A stretch of 64,000 nucleotides of DNA from Burkholderia vietnamiensis LMG 10929 (GCF_000959445.1 NZ_CP009631.1:1922001-1986000), one strand, 5' to 3'; counted from the first letter of the stretch, positions 1 through 13,411 are shown. Numbers and translations: made by a program. The notes: a model not told the origin generated them from the sequence alone.

Positions 1-1
1 G

Positions 2-1927
2 CGCGCAATCTTGCTCGACGAGCGAGCATCGGGATGGCTTGCGTCGATTGACCGGATGCGCGACACGCTGCGCATGCGCATCGGCGATGCGCTCGGCGAC
101 GACGCGCGCCATCGCGGCATCATTACCGCGCTCGCGGTCGGCGATCAAGCCGCGATCGGCGACGACGACTGGCGCGTGCTGCGCAATACCGGCACGAGTC
201 ATCTGGTCGCGATCTCGGGGCTGCACGTCGGCTTCGTCGGCGCGCTCGCGGGCGGGATCGCGTCGCTCGTGTGGCGGCGTCTGCGCTGGCGCCGGCGCGC
301 CGTTACGCTGGCGGTGCCGGCGCCTTACGCGGCGTCGCTGGCATCGCTCGCGGCCGCCGGCGGCTATGCGGCGCTGGCCGGCTTCAACGTGCCCGCGCAG
401 CGCGCCTGGTGGATGATCGCAACCGCAGCGGTAGCCTATCTCGCCGGGCGCAGCGCGCCGACATCCGCGGTGTTGTGCGCGGCCCTCGGCGGCGTGCTGC
501 TGGTCGATCCATGGGCCGTGCTGTCGGCTGGCTTCTGGCTGTCGTTCGGAGCGGTCGCCGCGATCCTGCTGACCGTCGCGGGCTGGCGAGCGACGCCGGA
601 AATCGAACGCGCTGGCGACGGCGCTGGCGACGGCAGCAGCGACGCGACGCAGCAGCGTGTTGCGCAGGATCGCCGGCGCGTGCTTCACGCATGGTGCAAG
701 CGTGCAGCGCAGCGGCTCGCGGACGCGACCCGCGTGCAGTACGCGGTGACGATCGGCCTCGCGCCGTTGACCGCCGCGTGGTTCGCGCAGATGTCGGTAT
801 CGGGGCCGTTCAGCAACGCATTCGCGATTCCGTGGGTGAGCTCCGTCGTGACGCCGCTCGTGCTGGCCGGCGTCGCGCTGCCGGCGCCGCTCGACGCGTA
901 CGCGTTCCGGCTCGCGCATGCGGCGCTCGGACCGATGATGACGCTGCTCCGCCATCTCGCCGACTGGCCGGCCGGCGTGTTCTGGCTGCGCATACCCGAC
1001 TGGCCGGTGCTCGCGCTCGCGTGCATGGGCGCAGCGTGGGCGCTGATGCCGCGCGGCTGGCCACTGCGCTGGGCCGCGCCGATCACATGGCTGCCGCTCG
1101 TCGCGCCGGCCCCCGATGCGCCGCCGCCCGGCGGCTTCCGACTGACCGTGCTCGACGTCGGGCAGGGCGAGTCGGTGCTGGTCGAGACCGCCCGGCGAAC
1201 GCTGTTGTTCGATGCGGGGCCCGGGCCCGAGTCGACCCATGCCGGCACGCGGATCGTCGTGCCGGCATTGCGCGCACGCGGCATCCGCGTCGTCGATACG
1301 CTCGTCCTCAGTCATGGGGACGCCGATCATGCGGGCGGCGCGGCGGCCGTCTATGCCGGCACGGAGGTTCGCCAACTGCTCGCCGGCATCGTGCCGCAAC
1401 ACCGGCTGTGGCGCGATGCGCAGGCGGCCGGCGTCACCGATCGCGTGCCCTGCGCGGCCGGCCAGCGGTGGACCTGGGACGGCGTCGTGTTCACGATGTT
1501 GTGGCCGTCCAGCATCGCATCGGGCCGGTCGAACGAGCAGTCATGCGTGCTGCGCATCGACGCGGCCGGCACGTCGGCGCTCTTGACCGGCGACCTCGAC
1601 GCACGCGCCGAACGCCGGCTCGTCGCCGGCTCGCGCGACGCGCTCGCCGCGCAAATCCTCGTCGTTCCGCACCACGGCAGCCGCACATCGTCGGTCGAGC
1701 CTTTCCTCGATTCGGTCGAGCCGCGCGTCGCGGTATTTCCTGTAGGCTATCGCAATCGCTTCGGGCATCCGCACCGCTCGGTCCTTGCCCGCTACGAGGC
1801 GCGCGCAATCCCGCTGCCGCGCACCGATCGCGACGGCGCCGTGCGGTTCGACGTCGCGCCGTCGAACGGGGGTTTCACGTTCGAACGGTATCGCGAGGCG
1901 CGGCGACGTTACTGGATGGATCGGTGA
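2..1927 (+). CDS. comEC: ComEC/Rec2 family DNA-uptake channel protein (5' end outside window)
   Basis: The frame is already open at the first bases, so the true start lies upstream. The visible part has about 640 residues, and the family is usually about 750-850, so roughly the N-terminal fifth is missing. The first 350 residues are hydrophobic and match the Competence membrane domain (HLVAISGLHVG motif). From about residue 375 a metallo-beta-lactamase-like domain follows, with LDVGQGES, the metal motif SHGDADHAGG (about 1310-1340) and VPHHGSRTSS. ComEC forms the inner-membrane channel that passes single-stranded DNA into the cytoplasm during transformation, and the C-terminal domain is thought to be the nuclease. 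Whether this strain is competent cannot be judged from this gene. Confidence 0.9.
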   Translation, partial: RAILLDERASGWLASIDRMRDTLRMRIGDALGDDARHRGIITALAVGDQAAIGDDDWRVLRNTGTSHLVAISGLHVGFVGALAGGIASLVWRRLRWRRRAVTLAVPAPYAASLASLAAAGGYAALAGFNVPAQRAWWMIATAAVAYLAGRSAPTSAVLCAALGGVLLVDPWAVLSAGFWLSFGAVAAILLTVAGWRATPEIERAGDGAGDGSSDATQQRVAQDRRRVLHAWCKRAAQRLADATRVQYAVTIGLAPLTAAWFAQMSVSGPFSNAFAIPWVSSVVTPLVLAGVALPAPLDAYAFRLAHAALGPMMTLLRHLADWPAGVFWLRIPDWPVLALACMGAAWALMPRGWPLRWAAPITWLPLVAPAPDAPPPGGFRLTVLDVGQGESVLVETARRTLLFDAGPGPESTHAGTRIVVPALRARGIRVVDTLVLSHGDADHAGGAAAVYAGTEVRQLLAGIVPQHRLWRDAQAAGVTDRVPCAAGQRWTWDGVVFTMLWPSSIASGRSNEQSCVLRIDAAGTSALLTGDLDARAERRLVAGSRDALAAQILVVPHHGSRTSSVEPFLDSVEPRVAVFPVGYRNRFGHPHRSVLARYEARAIPLPRTDRDGAVRFDVAPSNGGFTFERYREARRRYWMDR

Positions 1928-2048
1928 GCGCCGCACCGAAGCGTCGAGCAAAAACAGGCCGCATCGGGTGCGCCAGCGCCGACGGCGCGGCACGGGGCGC
2001 GATAACGGTGCGACGCGCGGCGCGTGCCGACACAGGAGACATCGGCAT

Positions 2049-2894
2049 TTGAAGGACATCCTCCACTTCTCGCATGCGAACGGCTTTCCGGCATCGACGT
2101 ACCGGACCATCTTCGCCGAGCTGGCAGACGATTACGAGCTGCGTTACATCGAGCGCATCGGTCATGACCGCCGCTATCCGGTGACGCGCGACTGGCCGCA
2201 TCTGGTCGATCAGTTGCTCGACGACATCGGCCGCCGCTACGAGCGCCCGGTGTGGCTCGTCGGCCATTCGCTCGGCGGCTACCTGTCGCTGATGGCCGCG
2301 CTGAAGAAACCGCACTGGGTGCGCGGCGTCGTGATGATCGATTCGCCGATCATCGCGGGATGGCGCGCCGGTGCGCTGCGCGCGAGCCAGTGGGCCGGGC
2401 TCGACGAGCGGCTGTCGCCGGCGGCCGCGACGCGCAAGCGGCGCACGCACTGGGCGAGCCGCGACGAAGCGTGGCGGCACTTTCGCGAGAAGCCCGCGTT
2501 CGCGCGCTGGGACGAGCGCATGCTGTCCGACTACATCGACTACGGCATTCCGCAGGCCGGCGCCGACGGCGCGCGCACGCTCGCGTTCGACCGCCAGGTC
2601 GAATACCTGATCTACCGCACGCTGCCGCACACGCTCGGTCCGCGGCTCGCGCACGGCGCGCCGGTGCCGGTCGGCTTTCTCGCCGGCACGCGCTCGCGCG
2701 AAGTGCGCCAGGTCGGCCTCGATGCGACGCACCGGGCCGCGCACGGGCGCATCGAGTGGCTCGAGGGCAGCCATCTGTTCCCGATGGAGCGGCCGATCGA
2801 GACGGCCCGCGCATTGCAGCGGATGCTGAATTCGCTGAAAGCGGCGGAGGGCGACGGGCCGCGCGATCGCGCGGCGCTCGTGCAGCGGGGCTGA
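2049..2894 (+). CDS. alpha/beta hydrolase
   Basis: A 281-residue alpha/beta-hydrolase-fold protein of unknown substrate. An oxyanion-type HANGFPAS motif lies at residues 9-16 and the nucleophile elbow GHSLGG places the catalytic Ser near residue 74. A probable catalytic His sits in EGSHLFPME near the C-terminus. I chose the TTG start because AGGAG (2034-2038) lies 10 bases upstream; the frame could be extended upstream into the comEC 3' end, but that part has low-complexity arginine-rich sequence. It follows comEC by about 120 bp and may be co-transcribed. Similar Burkholderia proteins are annotated only as hydrolases. Confidence 0.8.
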   Translation: MKDILHFSHANGFPASTYRTIFAELADDYELRYIERIGHDRRYPVTRDWPHLVDQLLDDIGRRYERPVWLVGHSLGGYLSLMAALKKPHWVRGVVMIDSPIIAGWRAGALRASQWAGLDERLSPAAATRKRRTHWASRDEAWRHFREKPAFARWDERMLSDYIDYGIPQAGADGARTLAFDRQVEYLIYRTLPHTLGPRLAHGAPVPVGFLAGTRSREVRQVGLDATHRAAHGRIEWLEGSHLFPMERPIETARALQRMLNSLKAAEGDGPRDRAALVQRG

Positions 2895-3018
2895 CGCGGC
2901 GTCCGCCGCGCCGCGCAGCGCAAGGCGCCGCCGCACCGGCCGGCCGGTCGTTTCGCCCGGCCGCGCACGGCTGGCGCGGCACTGCGCGAAAGGGCGCGAT
3001 CATCACGTCAATTGCTGA

Positions 3019-5579
<2,561 letters not shown>

Positions 5580-5654
5580 GACCGAATGAACCTTGTGGCG
5601 GCTTCGCGCGTCTGTAGCGACAGCAGGTTCGGCACGCGTGCCGTCGCAGCTTGA

Positions 5655-6968
<1,314 letters not shown>

Positions 6969-6996
6969 CGCGCTACTATCGGGTTCGTCATCTCGA

Positions 6997-7026
6997 CGCC
7001 GCTCTGTGCACATGCGCTGAGCGGCG
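6997..7026 (+). terminator. stem-loop between eno and ftsB
   Basis: CGCCGCTC and GAGCGGCG form an 8-bp GC-rich stem with a 14-base loop, 28 bp after the eno stop and followed by CTTCTTAT. The T-rich tail is weak, so it may attenuate rather than fully end transcription into ftsB. Confidence 0.5.
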
Positions 7027-7049
7027 CTTCTTATATCTGCGTCTCTTAC

Positions 7050-7472
7050 ATGCGGCTTGTCACTGTCGTCCTGATTGCCTTGCTGGCGCTCATTCAGTAC
7101 CCCCTATGGTGGGGACACGGCGGCTGGCTGCGGGTGCACGAACTGCGCCAGCAGCTCGGCGACCAGCTGCAGAAGAACGCGGACGAGAAGCTGCGCAACG
7201 AGCGGATCGCCGGTGAGGTGCAGGATCTGCAGAGCGGCACCGCGGCCATCGAGGAGCGTGCGCGCTACGAGATGGGGATGGTGAAGGACGGCGAGGTGTT
7301 CGTGCAGTTCGTGTCGCCGAACGCGCCGGCCTTGCCGCTCAACAACACGCCGTCGAGCACGTCGACGCGCGGCGCGGTGTCCTCGGCGCCGGTGCGCGTC
7401 GTACCGAATCCGCAGTCGATCGCGCGGCCGTCACGACATCACGGTGGCGAGAAGAAGGGCGCTCATCACTGA
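7050..7472 (+). CDS. ftsB: cell division protein FtsB
   Basis: A 140-residue bitopic inner-membrane protein of the divisome, where it forms the FtsQLB subcomplex with FtsL and FtsQ. The first 20 residues form one membrane segment ([19 protein letters not shown]), followed by a coiled coil at about residues 27-70 ([19 protein letters not shown]). The sequence [16 protein letters not shown] is typical of the family. From about residue 95 there is a Ser/Thr/Pro-rich tail ending in [11 protein letters not shown], longer than the E. coli protein (about 103 residues). Position directly after eno is the conserved location. Confidence 0.92.
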   Translation: MRLVTVVLIALLALIQYPLWWGHGGWLRVHELRQQLGDQLQKNADEKLRNERIAGEVQDLQSGTAAIEERARYEMGMVKDGEVFVQFVSPNAPALPLNNTPSSTSTRGAVSSAPVRVVPNPQSIARPSRHHGGEKKGAHH

Positions 7473-7496
7473 GCGCTGCGGGCAGCCGAATCATTG

Positions 7497-7525
7497 AAAA
7501 AGCGCGGGAAATACCGCGCTTTTTT
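7497..7525 (+). terminator. rho-independent terminator after ftsB
   Basis: AAAAAGCGCGG and CCGCGCTTTTT form an 11-bp stem around a 6-base loop (GAAATA), ending in a T run. It sits between the convergent ftsB and the minus-strand lipoprotein gene and could serve both. Confidence 0.85.
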
Positions 7526-7569
7526 ATTTCCCGACGGTTTTCAATCGAAGCCGCCGCCGCGCTCGGGTG

Positions 7570-7923
7570 TCACCACCACCAGCCCGGATAGCCGTAGGTC
7601 ACGCCGGTGCCCCACCGGTTTCCCCAGCCGCCGCTCGAATAGCCGCCGTAGAAGTTCACCGGCGGCGGCGTGTAATTCGCCCACGCACGCGCCGCGGCTT
7701 CGGCCGCCATCGCTTCGTGCTGTTCGCGCATCGCCTGCCGATCGATCTCGTCGTAGCGCTTGCGCTCGGCGCTCGACAAGGTCGGCGGCTGGCCGCCGGC
7801 TGCGCCCGGCTCGGGCAGACGGCTCAGGATCGTCGACGAAGGCGGCTGCACCGCGCAGCCGGCGAGTGCCAGCGTGCCGGCTGCGATGCCGGTCAGAAGG
7901 AGCGTGCGGAAGGTTTGATGCAT
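7570..7923 (-). CDS. small putative lipoprotein with Gly/Tyr/Trp-rich tail
   Basis: A 117-residue exported protein of unknown function. The N-terminus MHQTFRTLLLTGIAAGTLALAGC is a lipoprotein signal with lipobox LAGC (Cys23). A Gln/Glu/Ala-rich helical middle (SAERKRYDEIDRQAMREQHE) is followed by a C-terminus rich in Gly, Tyr and Trp (GGYSSGGWGNRWG). I chose the inner ATG because it starts the signal peptide and has GGAGA eight bases upstream; a longer frame would add 45 Arg-rich residues. No family recognised. Confidence 0.7.
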   Translation of the reverse strand: MHQTFRTLLLTGIAAGTLALAGCAVQPPSSTILSRLPEPGAAGGQPPTLSSAERKRYDEIDRQAMREQHEAMAAEAAARAWANYTPPPVNFYGGYSSGGWGNRWGTGVTYGYPGWWW

Positions 7924-8086
7924 GGGTTTCTCCAGCGGCGCGCCGGACGCGGGCAAGGCCCGCGGCAAGCGGCTTGTGACTGAGGCCGGGCCGGTGATGC
8001 GTCGGCGCCGGCCCCGTGTTGCGAGTGCCTCCATTATGCGCCCGCGCCGACGTCGCACTCGCGAGTCGGGACGCGAGGCTGCAGGC

Positions 8087-9034
8087 TCAGTGGCGCTGTT
8101 CGGTCGCGGGCGTGATGCCCGTCCCGAGTTCCGGCGCGGCGAACAGCTGCGCGACGTCGACCGGATCGAATTCGTAGCGCTGGTTGCAGAACTCGCAGTG
8201 GATTTCGACGTGGCCGCGCTCGACGATCACGCTGTCGACTTCGTCGCGGCCCAGCATGCGCAGCATCGCACCGACCTTTTCGCGCGAACACGTGCACTGG
8301 AAGCGCGTGCCGGCCGGCTCGAAGTGCTGCACGTTCTCCTGCCAGAAGAGGCGCCGGAACACGACCTCCGGCTCGACTTCGAGCAGCTCCTTCGCCGACA
8401 TCGTGCCGCCGAGCGTACAGACGCGCTCCCACGTGTCGGCGTCGGTCTCGGCATTGCGCGGCACGATGCCGCCGTCGCCCGGCAGCTTCTGCAGCAGCAT
8501 GCCGACCGCGCGGTCGCGATCGGCCGCGAGCCACAGGCGCGTGTCGAGCTGCTCCGAATGGTGCATGTAGTGCTCGAGCACCTGCGACACCGATTCGAGC
8601 GGGCCGTCGACGCCGTTCAGCGGCACGATGCCCTGGTACGGCTGCTGGCCCGGCAGCTTGTCGGCCGGGTCGAGCGTGATCACGCAACGGCCGTGGCCGC
8701 TCGCGTTGACGAGCGACGCGAACGCCAGGTCGTCGCCGATCGTACTGGCTTCGCCGGCGAACTTGGCCGTGGCGCGCATCGACAGGTCCGAGCTGCACTG
8801 GACGACCAGCATCTGGACCGGCCCGTCGCCGAAGATCTGCATGATCAGGGTGCCGTGAAATTTCAGGTTCGCGGACAGCAGCGCACACGCGGCCATCATC
8901 TCGCCGAGCACCGTGCGCACCGGGGCGGGGTAGTCACGGCGGGTCAGCACCTCCTGCCAGGTGTTGCGCAGCGACACGATCTCGCCGCGCACGGGTGCCG
9001 AATTGAACATGAATTTCTGTAACTGGTCGCTCAC
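8087..9034 (-). CDS. hslO: Hsp33 redox-regulated holdase chaperone
   Basis: A 315-residue cytosolic chaperone that is activated by oxidation and binds unfolding proteins under peroxide or bleach stress. The C-terminal zinc redox switch is complete: a CxC pair (CTCSREKVGAML) followed about 30 residues later by CxxC (HCEFCNQRYEF). Central Hsp33 sequences such as GHGRCVITLDPADKLPGQQP are present. The start is GTG at 9034, supported by AAGGAA 9 bases upstream and by the usual SDQLQKFMF N-terminus. It lies 25 bp downstream of the gamma-carbonic-anhydrase gene, so the two are probably an operon. Confidence 0.95.
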   Translation of the reverse strand: MSDQLQKFMFNSAPVRGEIVSLRNTWQEVLTRRDYPAPVRTVLGEMMAACALLSANLKFHGTLIMQIFGDGPVQMLVVQCSSDLSMRATAKFAGEASTIGDDLAFASLVNASGHGRCVITLDPADKLPGQQPYQGIVPLNGVDGPLESVSQVLEHYMHHSEQLDTRLWLAADRDRAVGMLLQKLPGDGGIVPRNAETDADTWERVCTLGGTMSAKELLEVEPEVVFRRLFWQENVQHFEPAGTRFQCTCSREKVGAMLRMLGRDEVDSVIVERGHVEIHCEFCNQRYEFDPVDVAQLFAAPELGTGITPATEQRH

Positions 9035-9059
9035 TCTGGTTCCTTGAAATCCGCGCGGA

Positions 9060-9584
9060 TCAGCCGATCCGCACGAGTTGCTCCTTGAAATGCGCACGGC
9101 GCTCGACGTACGTCTTCGCATTGGCGCGCAACCGCGCGATGTCGTCTGCCGACAGCTCGCGCACGACTTTCGCCGGTGCGCCGAGAATCAGCGAGTTGTC
9201 CGGGAACGTCTTGCCTTCCGTCACGACCGAGCCGGCACCGACCAGACAGTTGCGGCCGATCACCGCACCATTCAAGACCACCGCCTGAATCCCGATCAGC
9301 GAACCTTCGCCGACCGTGCAGCCGTGCAGCATCGCCTGATGCCCGATCGTCACGTTCTCGGCGATCGTCAGCGGAAAACCGGGGTCCGTATGCAGGACCG
9401 CACCTTCCTGGACATTGCTGCCGGCGCCGACGGTGATCGTCTCGTTGTCGCCGCGAATCGTCGCGCCGAACCACACGCTCGCGTTCTGCTCGAGCACGAC
9501 CTTGCCGATGATGGCCGCCGTATCGGCGACGAACACGCTTTCGTGGATCGTCGGGGCCGTATCGCCCAGTTTGTAGATCGTCAC
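9060..9584 (-). CDS. gamma-class carbonic anhydrase-like protein (YrdA/PaaY type)
   Basis: A 174-residue left-handed beta-helix protein built from hexapeptide repeats. Metal-ligand histidines of the gamma-carbonic-anhydrase family appear in AVLHTDPG and in TIGHQAMLHGC, and the Arg/Asp of GATIRGDNE are also typical. Such proteins bind zinc or iron; whether this one hydrates CO2 cannot be told. The GTG start at 9584 has AGGAGA six bases upstream, so it is preferred over a longer frame to 9671. Upstream of and probably co-transcribed with hslO. Confidence 0.88.
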   Translation of the reverse strand: MTIYKLGDTAPTIHESVFVADTAAIIGKVVLEQNASVWFGATIRGDNETITVGAGSNVQEGAVLHTDPGFPLTIAENVTIGHQAMLHGCTVGEGSLIGIQAVVLNGAVIGRNCLVGAGSVVTEGKTFPDNSLILGAPAKVVRELSADDIARLRANAKTYVERRAHFKEQLVRIG

Positions 9585-9735
9585 GGAGTCTCCTGGTCTC
9601 TTCGATGATGGGCGCCGGTAGAATGACGCGTCTGGCGTGCCGGGCGCGACGCGATGGATGCGGCGCGGCACAAACCTCTATTGTAAACCGTCGCGTGCCG
9701 CCGCTCTCGCGCCGTGCACGGACGATCCCCGTTCG

Positions 9736-10593
9736 ATGAGCATCGAGTCTTCCCAATCCGCCACGGCGCCGGTCTGCGTGCGCCGCGCCGCGCTCGACGC
9801 GCTGCGCGTATGCGAGCCGGTCGCGAAAGCCGCGCAAGTCGGCGAGCTGCAGCGGGCCTGGCTTGCCGGCCTGGCCGCGATCGCGCCGGCGTTCCGCTTC
9901 GACGAACCGGCCGGGCTGCCGGGCCGGCCGGCGCGCCCGCCGCTGGTCGAGCCGCGTCAGCTCGAGCGGCGCAGCATGCGTTCGCCGGCGGGGCGCGCGG
10001 TGCTGCTGCACGCGCTCGCCCACATCGAGTTCAATGCGATCAACCTCGCGCTCGACGCCGTATGGCGCTTCGCCGCGATGCCGCAGGCGTTCTACGCGGA
10101 CTGGCTGAAGGTCGCCGCGGAAGAGGCCCATCATTTCACGCTGCTGTGCGGGCGGCTCGCCGAGTTCGGTCACGCATACGGCGATTTTCCTGCACACAAC
10201 GGCCTGTGGGAAATGTGCGAGCGGACCCGCGACGACGTGCTCGCGCGGATGGCGCTGGTGCCGCGCACGCTCGAGGCGCGCGGGCTCGACGCGTCGCCGC
10301 CGATCCGCGCGCGGCTCGTGCAGGCAGGCGACGATGCGTCCGCCGCGATCCTCGACGTGATCCTGCGCGACGAAATCGGCCACGTCGCTATCGGCAATCG
10401 CTGGTTTCGGCACCTGTGCGACGAAGCCGGCCGCGATCCGGTCAGCGCGTACCGCGAACTCGCCGTGCAGTACCACGCGCCGCGGCTGCGCGGCCCGTTC
10501 AATTTCGAGGCGCGCCGCACGGCGGGCTTCGAGCAGGCGGAACTCGACGAACTGGCCGCACACGACGCAGGAGGCGGCAGCGCAGCGGGTTAG
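9736..10593 (+). CDS. DUF455 ferritin-like domain protein
   Basis: A 285-residue cytosolic protein of the DUF455 family, a ferritin-like four-helix fold. Likely metal ligands lie in LAHIEFNAINLALD, in EEAHHF and in LRDEIGHVAIGNRW, where Glu and His residues repeat as in di-iron proteins. The reaction is not established. It diverges from the gamma-carbonic-anhydrase gene, with about 150 bp between. The ATG at 9736 starts the conserved part; upstream in-frame sequence overlaps the divergent promoter region. Confidence 0.8.
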   Translation: MSIESSQSATAPVCVRRAALDALRVCEPVAKAAQVGELQRAWLAGLAAIAPAFRFDEPAGLPGRPARPPLVEPRQLERRSMRSPAGRAVLLHALAHIEFNAINLALDAVWRFAAMPQAFYADWLKVAAEEAHHFTLLCGRLAEFGHAYGDFPAHNGLWEMCERTRDDVLARMALVPRTLEARGLDASPPIRARLVQAGDDASAAILDVILRDEIGHVAIGNRWFRHLCDEAGRDPVSAYRELAVQYHAPRLRGPFNFEARRTAGFEQAELDELAAHDAGGGSAAG

Positions 10594-10816
10594 CCGGCCG
10601 CGCGGTCGATGCGTGCTGCGAACGCTGCGAAAAATCGCCGTGATGTCCGTGAGGCCAGCACGCGTCGTCACGACACGCGGCGCGTTCCGTCCCGCGCGGC
10701 GGTGCCCGGCGCGGTCGATGCGCCGGGTGCGCCTCTCAGCCCATGCGGCCGCACCGCTAGAGCGCCGCCTCGACGGCGCCCCGGACAGCGGCACGCCGGA
10801 AAATTGGCGCCCTCGC

Positions 10817-10822
10817 TATAAT
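10817..10822 (+). promoter_or_regulatory. TATAAT -10 element before the 10852 hydrolase gene
   Basis: A perfect TATAAT lies 29 bases before the preferred ATG, in a 258-bp gap that otherwise shows no gene. No good -35 is visible at 16-18 bases. Confidence 0.4.
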
Positions 10823-10851
10823 CGAACGATCATTCTTTTTTGGCGGTTGCA

Positions 10852-11742
10852 ATGGGTATGTCGAGTTCTGTTTCCGATTTCATCACGGTGCGCGGCGTCA
10901 AGCTGCATGTGCGGCGCTGGGGCCGGCCCGATGCGCCGACGCTGTTCATGCTGCACGGCTGGATGGACGTCGCGGCGTCGTTCCAGTTCGTCGTCGAGGC
11001 GCTGGCGGGCGACTGGCAGGTGATCGCGCCCGATGCGCGCGGCTTCGGCCTGTCCGACTGGCCGGTCGCACGGCAGGGCGGCGGCCATTACTGGTACCAC
11101 GACTACCTGGGCGACCTCGATGCGCTCGTCGATCACTACGCGCCGACCGGCGAAGTGAATCTGGTCGGGCACAGCATGGGCGCGAACGTCGTCTGCATGT
11201 ATGCGGGCGTGCGGCCCGAGCGCGTCCGGCGCGTGGTCGACCTCGAAGGCTTCGGGCTCGCGCCGGCGCGCGCCGAACAGGCGCCGCGCCGCCTGCGCAA
11301 CTGGCTCGACGAGCTGCGCGAGCCGCCGGTCCTGCGTCCTTACGCGTCGCTCGACGACGTGGCGGCCCGGCTGATCAAGACGAATCCGCGCCTCGATCCG
11401 CGTCGCGCCGCGTTTCTTGCCGCGCACTGGTCGAAGCGCGGCGACGATGGCCAGTACCACCTGCTGGCCGATCCCGCCCACAAGATGGTCGGCCCGCAGC
11501 TGTACCGGCTCGACGAGGTAATGGCGATCTGGAAGCAGGTGCGCGCGAAGGTGCTGCACGTCGAGGCCGTCAATTCGCCGACGCTCGCGTATCTCGCCGG
11601 CGACATTCCGCTGCCGGAGTTCAAGGCGCGCTTCGCCGCGTTCGCCGACTGGCGCGAGAAGCTCGTGGAAGATGCCGGCCACATGGTCCATCACGACCAG
11701 CCGGCGCAGATCGCGGCGCTGATCGAGGCGTTCTGCGCGTGA
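10852..11742 (+). CDS. alpha/beta hydrolase
   Basis: A 296-residue alpha/beta-hydrolase-fold protein. HGWMDVAAS near residue 35 forms the oxyanion region, GHSMGANV holds the nucleophile Ser108, and EDAGHMVHHDQP near the C-terminus supplies the catalytic His. Length and motif order resemble haloalkane dehalogenase/epoxide hydrolase-like esterases, but the substrate cannot be inferred. Start is ATG at 10852 or 10858 (MGMSSS); a TTG at 10840 is less likely. Confidence 0.8.
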   Translation: MGMSSSVSDFITVRGVKLHVRRWGRPDAPTLFMLHGWMDVAASFQFVVEALAGDWQVIAPDARGFGLSDWPVARQGGGHYWYHDYLGDLDALVDHYAPTGEVNLVGHSMGANVVCMYAGVRPERVRRVVDLEGFGLAPARAEQAPRRLRNWLDELREPPVLRPYASLDDVAARLIKTNPRLDPRRAAFLAAHWSKRGDDGQYHLLADPAHKMVGPQLYRLDEVMAIWKQVRAKVLHVEAVNSPTLAYLAGDIPLPEFKARFAAFADWREKLVEDAGHMVHHDQPAQIAALIEAFCA

Positions 11743-11824
11743 GCCGGCGGCGTCGGCGGCAGGGCAGGCGGCCAGCGGAATTGCCGCATTGCAGTAGAAT
11801 GAAGTTTCACCTGCCATACCGACA

Positions 11825-12655
11825 ATGAACGCTGATCTCCACTGCCATTCGAATGTTTCCGACGGGTTGCTGTCGCCTGCCGACGTCGCGCGCCGCGCCC
11901 ATGCGGGCGGCGTGACCCTGTGGGCGCTGACCGACCACGACGAGCTCGGCGGTCAGGCGGCGGCGCGTTGCGAAGCGGAAGCGCTGGGCATGCGTTACCT
12001 GAGCGGCGTCGAGATTTCGGTCACGTGGGCGTCGCGCACGGTGCACATCGTCGGGCTGAACATCGATCCGTCGAACCAGGCGCTCATCGACGGCCTCTAT
12101 CAAACCCGCCACGGCCGCGCGGCGCGCGCGCGGGCGATCGGCGCGCAGCTCGAGACGCTCGGCATCCCGGGCGCCTACGAAGGCGCGCTGAAGTACGTAT
12201 CGAACCCCGATCTGATCTCGCGCACCCATTTCGCGCGCTTCCTGGTCGAGAACGGCCACGCCGAATCGCTGACGGACGTGTTCGACCGCCTGCTCGGCGA
12301 CGGCAAGCCGGGCTTCGTCGCGCATCGCTGGGCCACGCTGTCCGACGCGGTCGCGTGGATTCGCGCGGCCGGCGGCGAGGCCGTGATCGCGCATCCGGGG
12401 CGCTACCGCTACACGCCGGTCGAGTTCGACGCCTTCTTCGCGGAATTCATCGATCTCGGCGGCCGCGCGATCGAAGTCATTACGGGCAGCCACACGCCCG
12501 ATCAATATCGCGAATACGCGGACGTCGCGCGCCGCTTCGGCTTCGAGGCGTCGAGCGGGTCGGATTTCCACGCACCGGGCGAAGGTCGCGTCGAGCTCGG
12601 CAGCCTGCCGCCGTTGCCGTCCGACCTGAAACCGGTCTGGGAGCGCTGGCTCTGA
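11825..12655 (+). CDS. PHP-domain phosphoesterase (RNase AM/YciV type)
   Basis: A 276-residue cytosolic protein of the PHP family. Metal-binding motifs are NADLHCHSNVSDG at the N-terminus, ALTDHDELGG near residue 37, and SGSDFHAPG near residue 240. The closest characterised relatives are 3',5'-nucleoside bisphosphate phosphatases and the 5'-3' exonuclease that trims 23S rRNA ends in E. coli (YciV/RNase AM). It is followed 78 bp later by a yciO-like gene, the neighbour arrangement known from E. coli, which supports the assignment. Confidence 0.87.
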   Translation: MNADLHCHSNVSDGLLSPADVARRAHAGGVTLWALTDHDELGGQAAARCEAEALGMRYLSGVEISVTWASRTVHIVGLNIDPSNQALIDGLYQTRHGRAARARAIGAQLETLGIPGAYEGALKYVSNPDLISRTHFARFLVENGHAESLTDVFDRLLGDGKPGFVAHRWATLSDAVAWIRAAGGEAVIAHPGRYRYTPVEFDAFFAEFIDLGGRAIEVITGSHTPDQYREYADVARRFGFEASSGSDFHAPGEGRVELGSLPPLPSDLKPVWERWL

Positions 12656-12733
12656 CGCGGCGCGGCCGCGCGCCGCGCGCCGTTCGCGCGGCCGCCCGGG
12701 CGCGCTCCGACTCCTTCCTCTTTACGTGCCTCC

Positions 12734-13366
12734 ATGTCCCAGTTCTTCAGGATTCATCCCGATAATCCGCAGCCGCGCCTCGTCAAGCAGGCCGCCGACA
12801 TCGTCAGCAAGGGCGGCGTGATCGCGATGCCGACCGATTCGAGCTACGCGCTCGCGTGCCACCTCGACGACAAGGACGCGGTCGAGCGCGTGCGCCGGAT
12901 TCGCGGCCTCGACGAGAAGCAGCATCTGTCGCTGCTCGTGCGCGACCTGTCGGAGCTGGCCAATTTCGCGATGGTCGACAACCGCCAGTACCGGCTGATC
13001 AAGTCGGTGACGCCGGGCCCTTACGTGTTCATCCTGCAGGCGACGAAGGAGGTGCCGCGCCGGCTGTCGCACCCGTCGCGCAAGACGATCGGGCTGCGCG
13101 TGCCGGATCACGCGATCACGCTCGCGCTGCTCGAATCGCTCGGCCAGCCGCTGCTCGGCACGACGCTGATCCTGCCGCCCGACGACGAGCCGCTCAACGA
13201 TCCGGAGGACATCCGCGCGCGGCTCGAGAAGCAGGTCGATCTGGTGATCGACGGCGGCGCGTGCCCGCGCGAACCGTCGACCGTGATCGACCTGACGGGC
13301 GACGCGCCGCAGCTCGTGCGCGCCGGGCGCGGCGCGCTCGAACCGTTCGGGTTGTCGGCCGCGTAA
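12734..13366 (+). CDS. YciO/YrdC/Sua5-family protein
   Basis: A 210-residue member of the family that includes L-threonylcarbamoyladenylate synthase, which makes the t6A tRNA intermediate. Characteristic segments are GGVIAMPTDSSYALAC, KQHLSLLVRDLSELANF and RKTIGLRVPDH. N-terminal FFRIHPDNPQPR is typical of the YciO branch, which is distinct from the essential TsaC/YrdC, so its exact enzymatic role is uncertain. Likely co-transcribed with the PHP gene upstream. Confidence 0.85.
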   Translation: MSQFFRIHPDNPQPRLVKQAADIVSKGGVIAMPTDSSYALACHLDDKDAVERVRRIRGLDEKQHLSLLVRDLSELANFAMVDNRQYRLIKSVTPGPYVFILQATKEVPRRLSHPSRKTIGLRVPDHAITLALLESLGQPLLGTTLILPPDDEPLNDPEDIRARLEKQVDLVIDGGACPREPSTVIDLTGDAPQLVRAGRGALEPFGLSAA

Positions 13367-13411
13367 GCGCCATTCATTTTTGCGCGAGCGCGCTTGTTAC
13401 AATAACGCGAT